Assembly: GCA_028095005.1 (NCBI GenBank)
Contig: CM051460.1
Location: 234,750,742-234,814,741, forward strand
Origin: Rhynchospora pubera
Taxonomy: Eukaryota > Streptophyta > Magnoliopsida > Poales > Cyperaceae
Length of the DNA: 64,000 nt
Direction: 5' to 3'
A program made the translations under genes and the position numbers. A model generated the notes under the pieces. That model ran no database searches. It was not told where the DNA came from and saw only the letters and a list, made by a program, of their open reading frames with translations. This document shows, one piece after another, positions 43,546 to 56,689 of the stretch (position 1 is the stretch's first letter; every line of letters starts with the position of its first letter).

Positions 43546-45328
43546 AGACAATGCATATGTTAGAGGCGGAATAGAATGAGACAGAGGTAGTGGGAAAGAG
43601 ATGAAAAAAATGATGACGGAAAGGAAGAAAGTGAGACAGAGGAAAGGAAGCGCGAGGGAGAACGAGGAAAGGGAACGTGTCGCTGGAGAGGGAGCGCGAA
43701 GCGCATCACTAGAGGGGAAGGGAGCGTGTTGCTGGAGGGGAGGGAAGGGTTAGATGATGCGGATGATTTTTTTTTTAGATGAAGATTATCATCTCCATAT
43801 TTTTATTCTTTTGATGTACTTTATTCTGTTCCGAACTTAAAATTATGCACAAAGATAAGGGGTGGTATCTTACATAAAAGAAATTAAGCAATTATATAGA
43901 CTATAGAGGTTATTCCGACGTCATTTGTTCAGACCATGAAATTTAATACTGCCGAAAAATTAAAGATCATTACCATAAGATGTACTTTGTGCTATATTAT
44001 AGCTTTTAACATTAACTGATATTTTAATTTAAAAATACTAATTCTGTAACTGTAAGTAACCGATTAAAATTGGAAATCAACCTTTTTGCACTGAATTTAT
44101 TATAACTTTCAAAAATACAAAAAAAATTAAACTTTTGGCAAAATTGTAGCAAATTGTTGCAATACTATGACAGAAATTGAGACTCAGATGTATACGCAAC
44201 CTTTTTTGTAGTTCAGATGAGTGTGATGTCAATGTAAATCTGTGATACTCTGAATTTTGTTGTTTGTGTTTGCATGTGATCAATGGGGGCATAGGTTTTG
44301 TGGTTTCCGTGACTCTAGGTAGAAGTCCGTTATGGATGATAAGGCTTACTCTCGCTTATTTTGGTTGTAAAATGTATTGGTAACTATTTCTGCTTTCTTG
44401 TTTAATGATAGTGTTTCTACTTGTACCGTTAGGGTTGGATTTTCTTAGTATTGGGTATTGCATAGAGGTTAACATGGGTCATTGATTTACTAGTGTCAAT
44501 AGATATTATGAGATGAAATAATGAAGTATTTGAAGGTGATAGAAAGAATTGAACGTTCAAATACTCATCCAATTAGAGATTTTAGCATCATAACAGACTA
44601 ACCGAGTGAAACAAAGCCATCCCAAATTCCCAATGCAGGTAGACTTAAATTTATGACATAAAGGCGTATTTGATTCAGCCCATATTTAAAAGAGAAATCT
44701 AGGCTTGCTTGATACTTCAGCCCAAAACTAAATTAAAATTCCTTCTCCTTGGGAAGTATTTAGTTTCGAAAGTGACAAAAATTCCAAATTAGCCTTTTCT
44801 GGTCCATTTCAATATTTGTATCCAGGGGCGGATCCAGTAGCCCCACCTATCGCCGTCGAGTCCTGAAGTTCCTCTTTAGCCTCAATGAATTTTTTTAGCC
44901 ATTGGAGCACTCAAAGGTGGGGCTGAAGAATAGAAGAAGAGAAACCGTTCGATCAAATGATTGTTAATTGTTTCAAAACCGTTCGATCAAAACCGTTTCG
45001 TTTTAGACACAAAACTGACTACCAATTCCGTTAATTGTTTCATTTTTGACGAAATGATCTAAATTAGAAAAATTTACATGAACGAAACCGTTTCAAGCTT
45101 TCATTAACCATTTCGTTTTTTGAAACGCAACCAAAATTTTTTTAACCGTTTCGTTTCGTTTCGTTTCGTTTTGGATAAAATAACGGTTAAAATAGTTACC
45201 GTTTTCACCCTGACGTGCCTCACTAACGAAAAAGTGTTCTACTCTACACCGTCGTGTACAGCACTTGACATAATCATAAAAAAAAAATTCTTCTTATAAG
45301 TAAACAAATTAAATTATTAAAAATCTAC
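43546..45328. other. Intergenic, purine-rich tract and TTTCG repeats
   Basis: A purine-rich tract (about 43560-43750) and about four TTTCG units (about 45140-45170) are the only visible features. CAGGGGCGGATCCAG at about 44823 resembles a transposon terminus without a partner. Confidence 0.4.
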
Positions 45329-45329
45329 T

Positions 45330-45480
45330 TAGTGGAACGGTAAGATGCCTGGAACCACTTTTTAAGTTGCAAGGGATCATTCTCAAAAAAAAAAAAAAAA
45401 TGCAAGGGATAATGTTTTTTCCCCCTTTTTTAATGAAAAAAAGACGTGGGTTCAAATTCCGACTAAAAGATACTTTGTAA
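45330..45480 (+). mobile_element. Degraded SINE-like sequence
   Basis: A box A-like CTTAGTGGAACGGTAAGATG and a box B-like GGGTTCAAATTCC are separated by an inserted A-rich partial duplication (TGCAAGGGAT occurs twice). It is similar in plan to the SINEs at 10871 and 35078. Confidence 0.45.
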
Positions 45481-47471
45481 ACTATTAAAACTAAGAGACC
45501 TGATTCCATCTTAATCTATGAATTTTTTTTTTAAAAAAAAAAGCAGTAAGATACTTGTCTATGTGGTTTAAGTCTTTAAAACATGTAATATTATAATACT
45601 GGATTCGAATTTGCCATAAGAAGTTATGCTCGTTCGAAAATCGAAAGAACATTTGAATTTCGTGTTTGATTTTTGGGACATTTTCTCATATTTATGTTTG
45701 TCAAACCGATCAAAGATTGTCGGCAATCTGGTACACAATAGAATTAGTGGAAAATACTTTAGATAAGAGGAGAAACCACATGTTGTGCGTCGGCAACCAA
45801 ATTATTATTATTATTTTTGTAAAAAGTTGCATTTTTCGTTTCCATTTCAGTAAGAATAATATGCTTGAAGTGTTTCTGTCATCAAGGGGACCTTCTAAGA
45901 AAACAGTAGAAAGAATGTGCAGATGAGAAGGAAAAGGAAATAAAGTAATTAAATAGAAACTGGTGGCACAGTCATTTACTCAGATTGTGATATACAATCA
46001 TACAAACATCAACCCTGATCAAAAGGGCCTACAAGGGATCCTTCCTAGCTGGTTCACTTGGCATGCTATGCTTCGTTGGGGCACAGTTATCCCTTTTTTT
46101 AGCTGTTTTGATGTACAGTGGACCCCTAAGGCGCTAACCATATCCACTGGAAAGCATGAAACAACTGTTAATTGACTATTGCGAGGCCCATTTCATTCCA
46201 TCATTGAGTTATCTATTTCACAATCCATGTAGAGTCATATATTTCACAAACCTGCTGGTTGACAGGTAACTTACTCTCAGTCCTTACTGTTTTATCAAGG
46301 AATTAAAAGGAACTAAATCAAACCATGTATTATCAGTTTGATACTTTTGTTTCAATAAAGATGAGATCAAACCTTAAAACTTTAAATATTCTTTTGAGGG
46401 TCTAAAATTTGTTTTTGAGGGTCAAAACTTTAAATATTCACAATGGATTTCTCATTTAGTTTCACAATTGTCCTCCAATCATGATGGAGTTGCCTCAGCT
46501 AGCTAATAGATCAAATGCCGGTTCCAGTTTGATAATCATTTTTGTTTGCTAAGATAATTAAACAAACTAATTAGTTAATGAAATGGAAATTAGAATTAGC
46601 ATATCGCATTGGCAACACCAAATATCACAAAACACGCAACAAAGAAAATCATGCCAAATCTCTACCTTGCCACAAAAAAGTTCTGAGATGGATATTTCTT
46701 TTTTTATTTTCAATTTAGTGTTGATGGCTCCAGATGTACCTTCTGAGAACGTGCTAAGAACCTGAATCAATGGTCCGTATCAGACCAAATCTTTCCGTCT
46801 TTGTAGGGTACAGATGCATGATATTATGATATATCATATCATTGTGATTGTATCCTCTCATCATGCTTTCTTTCCTCTTTAGAATCTTGTCTACCCATTT
46901 ATTTTCCTCCTAGTTATCTCTTTTTGCCTACTGCAATAGTGGGATATCACCTAGTCTCTGAGAGCATCTAAAGTACTGGCTCCTATTGTCTATTGGCATT
47001 TTATTTCTACAAGATTTTGACTACAATACATTGTGTTTGCTTCTTTTTGAGAAGGTAGGCCTGTCTTTGAAGCATGAATCTTTTGGAAGAATGTTACTTC
47101 CGGGAAAGGGAAGAGTTAAAAAGATTATAAAAGTATAGAGCTTTTAAAGAGACAGAAGTAAAAAATCCTAGATGATAAAAACCTAACTAGCTAATGGAAG
47201 GTCTAAAGATAAATTGTAAGAATAATTGGGAAGTCAATGATTACTTTAAAGAGTAATCTTTTAAAGTCAAATTGTGCATGCCATGCCATTGCATATATTG
47301 ACATTTTATATTTCTTCATTTTTTTTCCCCTTCTTGTCATGCTTGGTCCCTATATATGGTCTGATACTACTGAGTTAGAAATAACTTCGTTTATTTTATC
47401 AAATTTGGATTATTAAATTCGGTGGATAAAGATACGCAAGTTCAACGATATTCTCTGAAACTTTCGTTCTA
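45481..47471. other. Intergenic, no gene recognised
   Basis: Two kilobases with small chance ORFs only. I see no conserved protein motif or bordered repeat. Confidence 0.45.
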
Positions 47472-47616
47472 GCATCTCCGTTTGGATGAGGTATGGGAAG
47501 AAGAAAAGAATTGAAAAAAAATATTGAGAAGTGTGTAACTTTGTGAAAAATTTGGATTATTTATAATAAATTTCTTTACTTCTTCCCTTCTTCCCACACT
47601 GTATCCAAACAGAGCC
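47472..47616. mobile_element. Tourist-like MITE
   Basis: GCATCTCCGTTTGGATGAGG at the left, GTATCCAAACAGAGCC at the right, with GAAGTGTGTAACTTTGTG inside. The target duplication is not clear. Confidence 0.75.
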
Positions 47617-47686
47617 TAATGATAACGAGAAAGAAGAGAGAGGAAAGAAGGAGAGGGAGAAATAACTAAAATTGCCGAAATATTTA

Positions 47687-48833
47687 CACTGTGTTTGGTT
47701 CAGAGAAGGAGAATGGGAAAGAAAGGAAAATGTTAAAAGGGAAGGAAAGGGATGGGAAGGGAAAGAAAATTGTTTATCTTTTGCTTGTTTGGATGATTAA
47801 TGAAGGGAAAAGGAAAAAAAAATTTCCTTTCCTTCATTCTCATGTTTGGATGATCTAATTTAACGAAAGTGAAATAACCATTATTGACTATTATGCCCTT
47901 AAACCCTTGGACTCATTCATTATTCATTCAAAATAAATCTGAAATATGATTATCTATATACCAGTATGGAGATAAATCTGAAATATGGAAGTTATATACT
48001 GATTCATGCTTATTATTCCGTAATTAAACTTTTTTAGTGATCTCAAATGCTCATTATTTGACAAATCTACATATAGGCTTCGTTTGGATGGTGTGGGAAT
48101 AAGAGGAATAAGGGAAGAAGTATTGGGAAGTGTGTAACTTTGTAAAGAGTTTGGATTTTTTATAATAAATTTGGAAGTAGGAAAAAACTATTCTCTTATT
48201 CCTGCACCCATCCAAACGGAGCCATAATATTTGCAAGTAGATTCAATTAAATAATTAATTTTTCACAAAATACTATTTTGGACGGTGGGATATTTCTGAA
48301 CCTGTTTTTGTTAAAGTTATTAATAACATGCTCTTTTGTCTTTTCAAGCTTAAGATCAATAAACCAAATGAAAAATAAAAAATGGCCCAACTAATGATCA
48401 GTACGGAGACATTAAAGAGTATGGAGTACAAGCAGGAGGAATAGAGAATGATTTTCCTCCCTCACACTATTTTTGCAAGGCTACATAAATCTCGTCCCTT
48501 TTGATGCAACAGTACGAAGAAAAAATTGGGTTTTAGCGATAAGAGTGAAGGAGAGAAGGAGATAGGTTGTGAGCGAGAGCAAATAGATCGAAGAAAAGTC
48601 ACGCAGTAAAAAGGGTAACGATGTCAATCAGCTTTGGCGATTTTTCTTTCCCTCCGTTCTCCATCGATTTGGAGGAGAACAAATTTGTATAGGAAGGAAA
48701 CTTTAGAAGGAAACGCTTTCTCTTCGTGAATTTTTTTTCCTTCCTATTAACTTCCATCCAAACAAGCGAAATCTCAGAATTTTACGTTTTGTCCCCTCCC
48801 TTCCCATCGGCTACCTCCGTACCAAACACGGTG
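47687..48833. mobile_element. PIF/Harbinger-like element with nested MITE
   Basis: The ends are CACTGTGTTTGGTTC and ACCAAACACGGTG, flanked by TTA on both sides (47684-47686, 48834-48836). 1147 bp including a 148 bp Tourist-like MITE at 48076. Subterminal stretches are GGAAAGGAAA-rich on the left and CCTTCC-rich on the right. No transposase ORF. Confidence 0.8.
48076..48223. mobile_element. Tourist-like MITE nested in a larger element
   Basis: GGCTTCGTTTGGATGGTGTG at the left, CATCCAAACGGAGCC at the right, flanked by ATA on both sides (48073-48075, 48224-48226). It is very close in sequence to the copy at 61788. Confidence 0.9.
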
Positions 48834-48950
48834 TTAACCGATCAGATTGCTCGGCGATAAAATTTAGGACCTTTAGATGTCGTGTCGCAAAGGAGACCAA
48901 ATAGCGGGCAAAGATACGGACAGGTTTTAATTAATACTATAGATTACACA

Positions 48951-49388
48951 TAGAGGTGGCAAAAAAAAAAAAAAAAAACTCGTGACTCGTGCTTATTCGA
49001 GGTTAAATTGGTTCGCTTTATTTGGACTCAAAGTTAATTCGGCTCGTTCTAGTTTAACACGAAATTGATTCGATACATAATTTTATTAATTAATTAACTT
49101 ATAATATTTAATTAGTATGCAAATCTTATATATAATATTAATTTCATCATATAAATACTAATTTTCCTTAAAGTCTTATTATACTAATTTGCGCAAATTA
49201 TATTAAAATTAACAAATATTAATTAATTTGTACTTGCCTAAAATATATATAAAAAATTCTATGATTAAGCTTGACGAGATTGTTATGTTACTTGATACTA
49301 GCTCGATTTGATTCGATAAAATTTAAATTAACATCAAATAAAATTTAGACTAACATCAGTTCGCACGAGCTTGACTTTATCAGCCCTA
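48951..49388. mobile_element. hAT-like MITE
   Basis: It starts TAGAGGTGGCAAA and ends TTTATCAGCCCTA (complement TAGGGCTGATAAA), the TAGRGSTGGCAAA terminus common on plant hAT MITEs. CGTGCTTATTCGAGG-type text follows the left end and GCACGAGCTTG the right. The flanking octamers match poorly. Confidence 0.6.
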
Positions 49389-49866
49389 GTCACACTACTT
49401 TTTTTTTTAAGATAAACCTAGCTAGTTACACCACCACTAATATGTTATACTTAAAATTCCTTTTTTTCGTTACATATCTTTTTATAAACACTTTGACCTT
49501 TTGACAATTAGTAAGTTTACTGTTCGAAAGAAACAAATTTGTGAATAGTTTGAAAGTCTAATTGTGTACGTCTTTTTAATTTATCTAAAAATATATAAGA
49601 GATAATGAAAAATAAATAAATAAATAAATAAAGGTAGGGGTCAATGGATTCTTCTTGTCTCCACTTTCATATATCCCATAGTATATTTGTGAAGAATTGA
49701 AATAGCAATGAATACGGAATATCTTATCACTTTTCACATGAGGTAAGGTATGAACTATGAAGTTCGCATTTACATGAAAATTAACTATTCTAAATTCTAG
49801 CACTAACTGGGAAACGTTACCCGGCCCCCCATGGACCCAACACAACTTTGTATTATATACTATTAT
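49389..49866. other. Intergenic, no feature seen
   Basis: AT-rich sequence with an AAAT run at about 49608-49632; no gene. Confidence 0.5.
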
Positions 49867-49869
49867 AGT

Positions 49870-50026
49870 GGGAGCGTTTGGATCCTTGGAAGAAAGAAAA
49901 AGAAGAAGGAAGAAGAAGAAAAAAAATTATAAACAATTCAAACTCTTCACAAAGTTACACACTTTCCAATACTTCTTCCCACTTTTTCCCTTCTTCCCTT
50001 CTTCCCACACATATCCAAACGCACCC
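49870..50026. mobile_element. Tourist-like MITE
   Basis: GGGAGCGTTTGGATCC at the left, ATATCCAAACGCACCC at the right, flanked by AGT on both sides (49867-49869, 50027-50029). Confidence 0.88.
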
Positions 50027-50474
50027 AGTGATAAAATTTTAATCCCGAAAGTTCAGAGTTTAATACTTTTGAGGAGCACAAATGGCAGTAGTTTGGCATC
50101 TTATCCAGCTATATAATTTAATGTAATTGCTACCAGGCACCTTAATTAAAGCTGATCTAAAAGATAATGGATTTATGGCAGAGCCGCTAAACTATTTATA
50201 AGGTATTAAGGTCGGTTCCCCTGGCTAATTGTACAAGTGGTTAAATTATTTAGAAAAATTCAAACTTGATCAAACGATCTGGATTTATTGGAGAGGCCTC
50301 CACACTAATTTCTATATTAGATCAAATAACAGAATGTGTAGCAGATAATTGAGATCTCTCTTTCAGTTAATTATCCATTAGACCATTATAGAAAGTGTTT
50401 CAGAATGGGAACCATTTACATATCATCATTTTTTATTGTTCTTTATAAGGATTTCATGATCGGAATATATAGTG

Positions 50475-51306
50475 TAGAGCTGTAAATGGTACCCTTTTAA
50501 TCGTTTATCCTGCCCGTATCGTATTCGATAAGACGGATATGGATAAGATTTTATTTTCGTTAAGTTATCGGGTATGGGTATGGATAAAAAAAAATTCGTT
50601 AATTTATTGGATAAGGGTATGGATAAGACTATTTCGTATTCGTTAATTACCCGTACCGTTAATCTTTATCATAACCAAAAAATATAATTGTAAGATCTAA
50701 TTAATAAGTTAATAAAAAACTAAAATCCGAAAGATATATTTGTAATATTCAATTGATATGTTAATAATTAAACTAGGCAATTAAATTATGAGATTTAATT
50801 GAAATAATACTACGTTAAATTGGAAAGATATAATGGTAAGACTCAATTGATATGTTAATTATATTTTTTTCATTCACATGCTACATTAAAAAAAGAATAA
50901 ACTTTTTTCAGAAGATTCTTTCTTCTCAGTTGTCATTTGAGAAAATATTATATAATTAGTAATTAGTTATGTAATTTTTTTGTGACAATTGACATGAGAA
51001 GATATAGTATGATTTTATTATATTTAAAGTATTATTCAATATTTCACTTTATTAATATATTTATCTGATAATATCATAATATTTATTTATCTCTATTGTA
51101 TAATATTTTTTCATTGAGTTGTTGACATTATTATCCATTTTTTACCGTTACCCTACTCTTACCGTTAATTCTTAACAAGTAAGGATAGGGTATGGGTAAA
51201 GTCAAATTTTAACGGGCAAGGATAGAATATGGATAAAGAAAATTTTAATGGATACGGATATAAAAAATCTCTCTACCGTATCGTACCCTACTCATTGACC
51301 ACCCTA
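50475..51306. mobile_element. hAT-like MITE
   Basis: The left end TAGAGCTGTAAATGG and right end CATTGACCACCCTA (complement TAGGGTGGTCAATG) are similar. Long subterminal stretches are inverted (GGATATGGATAAG, TACCGTATCGTACCC). 832 bp, no ORF. No convincing 8 bp duplication. Confidence 0.55.
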
Positions 51307-52921
51307 AACAGCATGTTTGATTGTTATCTATCTGGGATATTAATTATTACAAGAATTCGATCCTAGCTAGACCGAAAGATTTCGGAGAATATGAGGTAAA
51401 AGATTAAATCTTATCTAGTGACAGATATATTATATTATTTTAACAGAAACGGATGGCTTAGCAACACTAGAATTCAAAAAGTTATGATTTCTAAGCGATT
51501 TCAATTATTTAGATTTTGATTCTTTGTACTTTTTCTCAGCTCCCACTATCTGAACCTTTATCACATGTTTTGAGATAGAGATCGATTTTTTTTCTATATA
51601 AAAAATGAGATAGAGATCGATTTTACAAAAAGTAATGTTTATGTTTGTCTCCTAATCCTGATCTTATAATCCATAAAAGGACTAAAAGTGGATATATACT
51701 ATGACATCACTAAAATTCATCAAGAGATAGTGAAGTTATAAACAATAAAAAAAGATATCAAAACCTACGACAGGGTAAGGGAATTGCACAAATCAAAACC
51801 ATACAAAAGGTAAATTGATGTAATTAGGGATGTAAAAAGAATACCAACCAATGTCCGATCGACTCACTCAGTTTAATCAGACTTTGACTAGCTCATTTGT
51901 CTTCAAACATTCATCTTAATATGACTCATATATCGGAACCCAACACTAATAATAAATCATATACTTCTGAATGGAATGACCTTCATTTAAATCCTCAACC
52001 TATTCGATCTTTCTGTTTACACTTTATATAAAATTTCTTTCTAGGAGACCCTTACTGTATATTTAGATTGTCCATTTCTTTTCACTTTTGACTTTATCTT
52101 TTTTTTTTTCCTTTCTTCTTTCCTTTTCTTTGAATTAGCCACTCGCTGATATGTAAATTTTATTTTATTTTTTAAATAAAAAGATATGGGCTTGACCCTA
52201 ATTTTTATTTCAAAAAAAAATCATATACTTCTGACATATTTGTATCATTAATTATTCAAAAATATTTAAAAGATTCTTTTATTATGTAATCAATCAATGA
52301 CAAAATATTATGCTTATTCTTGTCTATTAATATTTTTAAGTAATTTCATCTAAATTTCTTATTCTAATATCGATCATCAAAACTGACAAATAACCTCGTA
52401 TGCATGGTGTCTTCACATGCTTGCCAAATGCCAACGGTTTTGGTTGATCAGTGATCGAGGACAAATACTATATATGGAGTATAGACAAAATTTATCTGTG
52501 CGCTGCAGATTCAAATTTCAACTAAAATTTATTGTAAATATTTAAAACTAAAAAAATGCTCTTGTACTCTACATTCTCTTAAAAGAATAAAAGTAAAAAA
52601 TGTATGTTTCTACTCTGAGAAAGTTTGGACATTTTATGTCTAGGTTCACTTTATATTGGAAACAAAACAAAGTTCGTGTGGTTTTAACTTTCAGCCTATT
52701 AAGATTTAGATGTGACCCCAATATCATGCGCATTAAATAAAGCCACGGCAAGTTTAAATCAGAATAGTGAAAAAAAAGACACCACGGCTATTCAATTTCT
52801 AGAAATGCATCCACCCCTTGAAAGTTGAAACTATAGCTTCCAATATTGCCATGACATTACTTACCAATGAAAAAGGGAAGAACGCATAAACTATGGCAAT
52901 TGAGCACATAAGATATATCAT
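51307..52921. other. Intergenic, no gene recognised
   Basis: AT-rich DNA with chance ORFs only. A short duplicated phrase (GAGATAGAGATCGATTTT) occurs at about 51573 and 51606. Confidence 0.45.
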
Positions 52922-52924
52922 ATA

Positions 52925-53083
52925 GACCCCGTTTGGATTGTATGGGGATAGAAAAAATATTTTCTTTCTAAACGTAAATTTATTATAAATAATCCAAATT
53001 CTTTAACAAAGTTACACAGTTCTCAATACTTTCCACCTAAAAATAAACTATTCCTCTTATTCCTAAGCAATCCAAACGGAACC
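52925..53083. mobile_element. Tourist-like MITE
   Basis: GACCCCGTTTGGATTG at the left, CAATCCAAACGGAACC at the right, flanked by ATA on both sides (52922-52924, 53084-53086). Confidence 0.88.
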
Positions 53084-53086
53084 ATA

Positions 53087-54352
53087 AAAGAGTACAGCTA
53101 AAAAGAGAGAGCCGTTCGAACTAATAATACCGGATAAAAAAAAGACATTTTTGGTACGACAACATACATATTTTTTGGACACATTTAGATGTGTCACGGC
53201 TACATAACATGTTCATATATGTTGACGTGTTGTGTCATCTTATATGTCTTGTTCGTAGATTGAGAGTCGCTTAATTCTATGCATAAATATTAGACAAAAT
53301 ACATCTAAAAGCACGACACATCTAAGTTCTTGTGTCGTCTAGTGTCCGTATCTTACCATGTCGTATCACATTTGTACTGCGCACCATATCATACCGTATT
53401 TAGACACGTATTTTTTAAAACACTAATAGGACACACGGTTTGAACACCTTAAATGTGACCCATAACACTAAATCAACTTTTCCTGATTGGTACATGCGTT
53501 AATTACCCCACCAGCTAGATTACGCCTTTTTCTTTCCAATTCATACAAAGAAATTAACATGTTTATCATAGGTACACGCTGGTTAGATACCTCGCTGTTA
53601 TCTGTACCAAATAAGGCCACGGGAGGGAGATATGCGACCAAACGAAACAACGTGTCGACGTATGAAGGAAAGCCACCATTAGTAGGAAATCTCTCTAGCT
53701 AGCGTATCTTCGATATCTTGTCTATAGACTATAGTGGTCCAATTAATTACTAGTAGATGTAGTTTTCATATTCCAACTTTAGCATGATCTAAACTTATTA
53801 TCCTCGTGACCTCGTCTGCATATACACAGGATTATTGCATCTTTGTAGGAATTAAGATTATCTATCTACAAGAAAAATAAAGAAAAGCAACAAAAAGTAC
53901 CCACTTTGTCGTTTATCTTTTATCAATGCCACATTGCTATTTTTAGAACAACCGATCTAATATTTTATCTAAGACTTGATCACTTTGACATCATTGTTTT
54001 TTTCCATACACGGACGAAATAATTAAAAAAGAAGGGAAAAAAAATAAAAATCAGACGCGCATCATCCTCCGCATCAGAGCCCTTTTCATGTATTTAAAGA
54101 ATAAATGGTGACGATAGTGAGCGTATTTGTGTGTAAGATTAGTATGGAAGAAACAAATCAAATTTCGAGCGAAGCGAGCACACTTTTGAAAGCCACTGCC
54201 TATGAGTTAATGAAATTTAGTGGAGATCTAGAGTAACTGATCGATTACTTTTGTAAATCTTATTACGAGTTAGCATTTTTTTTTATTATCGTTATTATTA
54301 ACCAAATAAAAGAATAAAAATATATTATTTGTCATTTATATAAACTGCATAT
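53087..54352. other. Intergenic, no gene recognised
   Basis: Chance ORFs on both strands near 53470-53700 overlap each other and lack recognisable motifs. No bordered repeat. Confidence 0.45.
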
Positions 54353-54361
54353 AAGATTTGG

Positions 54362-54754
54362 GAGAAAGTTTAATATGCACCATAGTGCATAAGATTTTCT
54401 ATGCACCACGGACTTTTTCGAAGTTACTTTTATAAATTGACAAATCTAATTTAACCAATCTAATCTACATATTGAAATCTCATAGAAAACCAAATTTTAC
54501 TATCTTTATATTTTATTACTATTTTTTTTTGAATTTTTTTAAACTTGTCATTTTTGGAATGTTGTAAACAGTAGTTTGTTTCCAATAACATCATGCTTTA
54601 AAAAATTTTAAAATTGTAAAATTTGATTTGCTATTAGATTTCAATATGTAGATTAGATAGGTTAAATTAGATTGTCCAATTTATAAAAATAACCCTAAAA
54701 AAATTCGCGGTGAATAGAAAATCCTATGCACTATGGTGCATATTAAACTTCCTC
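54362..54754. mobile_element. Fold-back Mutator-like MITE with 9 bp target duplication
   Basis: The terminal repeats GAGAAAGTTTAATATGCACC and complement of GGTGCATATTAAACTTCCTC differ at one position, and the arms pair over most of 393 bp. AAGATTTGG flanks both sides exactly (54353-54361, 54755-54763). The inner phrase ACATATTGAAATCTCAT is shared with the other fold-back MITEs. Confidence 0.92.
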
Positions 54755-54763
54755 AAGATTTGG

Positions 54764-55271
54764 TGTAATGTAAAATTTGTTTAATTGTAGATCATATTAT
54801 TAGATTAATTTTTTAAATAGTTTAGTTAATAGAAAAAAGATTTTATATTTATATTATTTTTTATATGCAATATATCTAATGGTAAAAATTTTAAATATGT
54901 ATTTCATTTTTTATTTGAATAATCCAAAAAGTATATGGATATGCAAGGAAGTGTGCATTAAATTTGAATTATTTTAAATGATACGAGTGCCATTTGCATC
55001 TCTGATGAAATGTAAATCACAAAAAAAAGGAGTTATAGTGTAACTATTTAAGATTGTAACCATCCACAACGATGCAATATGATGTCAAAATTAGTGGATA
55101 TATATATATATCACATGTCCATTAGGAATCATGCATGTCATTATTTGTTTTGAATGAAACCAGATTTTGTTACTTTAATTAATTATTTATATTACTTTTA
55201 ATCTGATGTTTGGATAAGATATAATATCAAAAGAACATTTAAAAAAAAAATAAAGTGCTTAACCGCCATGT
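54764..55271. other. Intergenic, no feature seen
   Basis: Very AT-rich sequence with a short TA run at about 55102-55111; no gene. Confidence 0.5.
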
Positions 55272-55280
55272 TTCAAAATT

Positions 55281-56197
55281 GGCAAAATTGGATATAACCC
55301 CCTCAAATCTTGCTCATCTGGATATAACCCCCTATAATCTTCGAAATCGGAAATAACCCCTTGCAATCTTGTTGTTTTTGGATATAAACCCTTTTCATTA
55401 GTTTTAACGATATTGTAAATAAAATATTTCAGTTTTTAAGATATATGACCAAACTACCCTTCATTCTTCATCTTCCCAAATCCTTCCTCCGTTTTTTCCA
55501 ATAGCGATACTATATTTTTCGATTTTATCTTTTAGTGATTTTCTTAAATCTGTGCTCAACCACGTAATATTTTTCCCAACAAAGGATATTTCATCATAAT
55601 AAATCAATTGCAACAAGAATTGTGAAAGAGCGCAACGAGATATAAAGGGAAATCTTTTCCTCAAAAAGAAAAATGATTAGAAGGGGAAAAAGAGGGGTTT
55701 AAACGGTCATCTCCTTTAATTCGTGTCATTTAATTTATTTCGAATTTTGAATACAAATGATGCACCAATAAAGGCTCAACATAAACTTAATTTGAGCACT
55801 TTTGTAAATGGTGAGTCAAGGTTCCGTTACTTCCGTATTTATATCAATTCTCTAAATCCAAGTTGCATTTTCTAGTTCACTCAATGACATCTTTACTATT
55901 CGTTTTTCATAGCAACCTCTGTATTTAAACCCACGTAAATGATTTGTGGAGCTAAGTTTAATTCAAAGAGGAAAAAGACAGGAGATGAAGAGGCGCAAGT
56001 TGTAATCTCATGGAAGACGAAGGATAGTTTGGTCATATATTTTTAAAGCAGAAATATTTTATTTAAAATATTGTTAAAACTAATGAAAATGATTTATGTC
56101 CAGAAACAACAACATTGCAGGGGTTATTTCCAATTTCAATGGTTATAGGGGTTATATCCAGATGAGCAAGATTTGAGAGGTTATATCCAATTTTCCC
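55281..56197. mobile_element. Mutator-like element with long terminal inverted repeats
   Basis: The left end GGCAAAATTGGATATAACCC and right end GGTTATATCCAATTTTCCC start inverted repeats of about 200 bp. These include CTTGCTCATCTGGATATAAC and TATGACCAAACTACCCTTC. TTCAAAATT flanks both sides exactly (55272-55280, 56198-56206). The 500 bp interior has no recognisable gene, so the element is non-autonomous. Confidence 0.88.
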
Positions 56198-56689
56198 TTC
56201 AAAATTTTACCGAGTAGATCTCATACTTGCATCCGGTTGACTATGCATAATTATATTCAACCATTAGATTACGATATGATAAAAGAGGAATCTAATCTCG
56301 AAATTTTTGCCAACCAAGTGTGCAGTCAATCACCGGATGACATGTGGTTTTCACTAACGAGAGAATAAGCGTGTTAGCTTTTTCCAATTGTTTATTGTTA
56401 AATCAAATCACAGCGCGCTTTTCATATGAAAGAGATTTATTTATTTATAAAAATCAATTGATATTACATGGCATTTCTTTTATCCTCTCTTCTTTAACCT
56501 TCGTTAGAAATGCTGACATGTACAACAAGAGGTTGGATAAGAGGTTATGCAACACTTATGCAATCAAACATTCGTTATAGAAGGTTGTATAAGGATGCAT
56601 AATTTATTGCATCCAAAGAAGTTGCATAATTTATGCCTTCTCATCTCATTTGTCATTTGTATCCTTCGATTAATTCTCATCGGCTCTCA

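Noticed and set aside
43560..43750. Purine-rich tract as partner of the CT-rich tract at 41.7 kb
   Set aside because: Checked for inverted-repeat pairing to define a larger element. The similarity is compositional only.
45963..46175. 70-residue ORF
   Set aside because: No motif, no splice context and no neighbouring coding signal.
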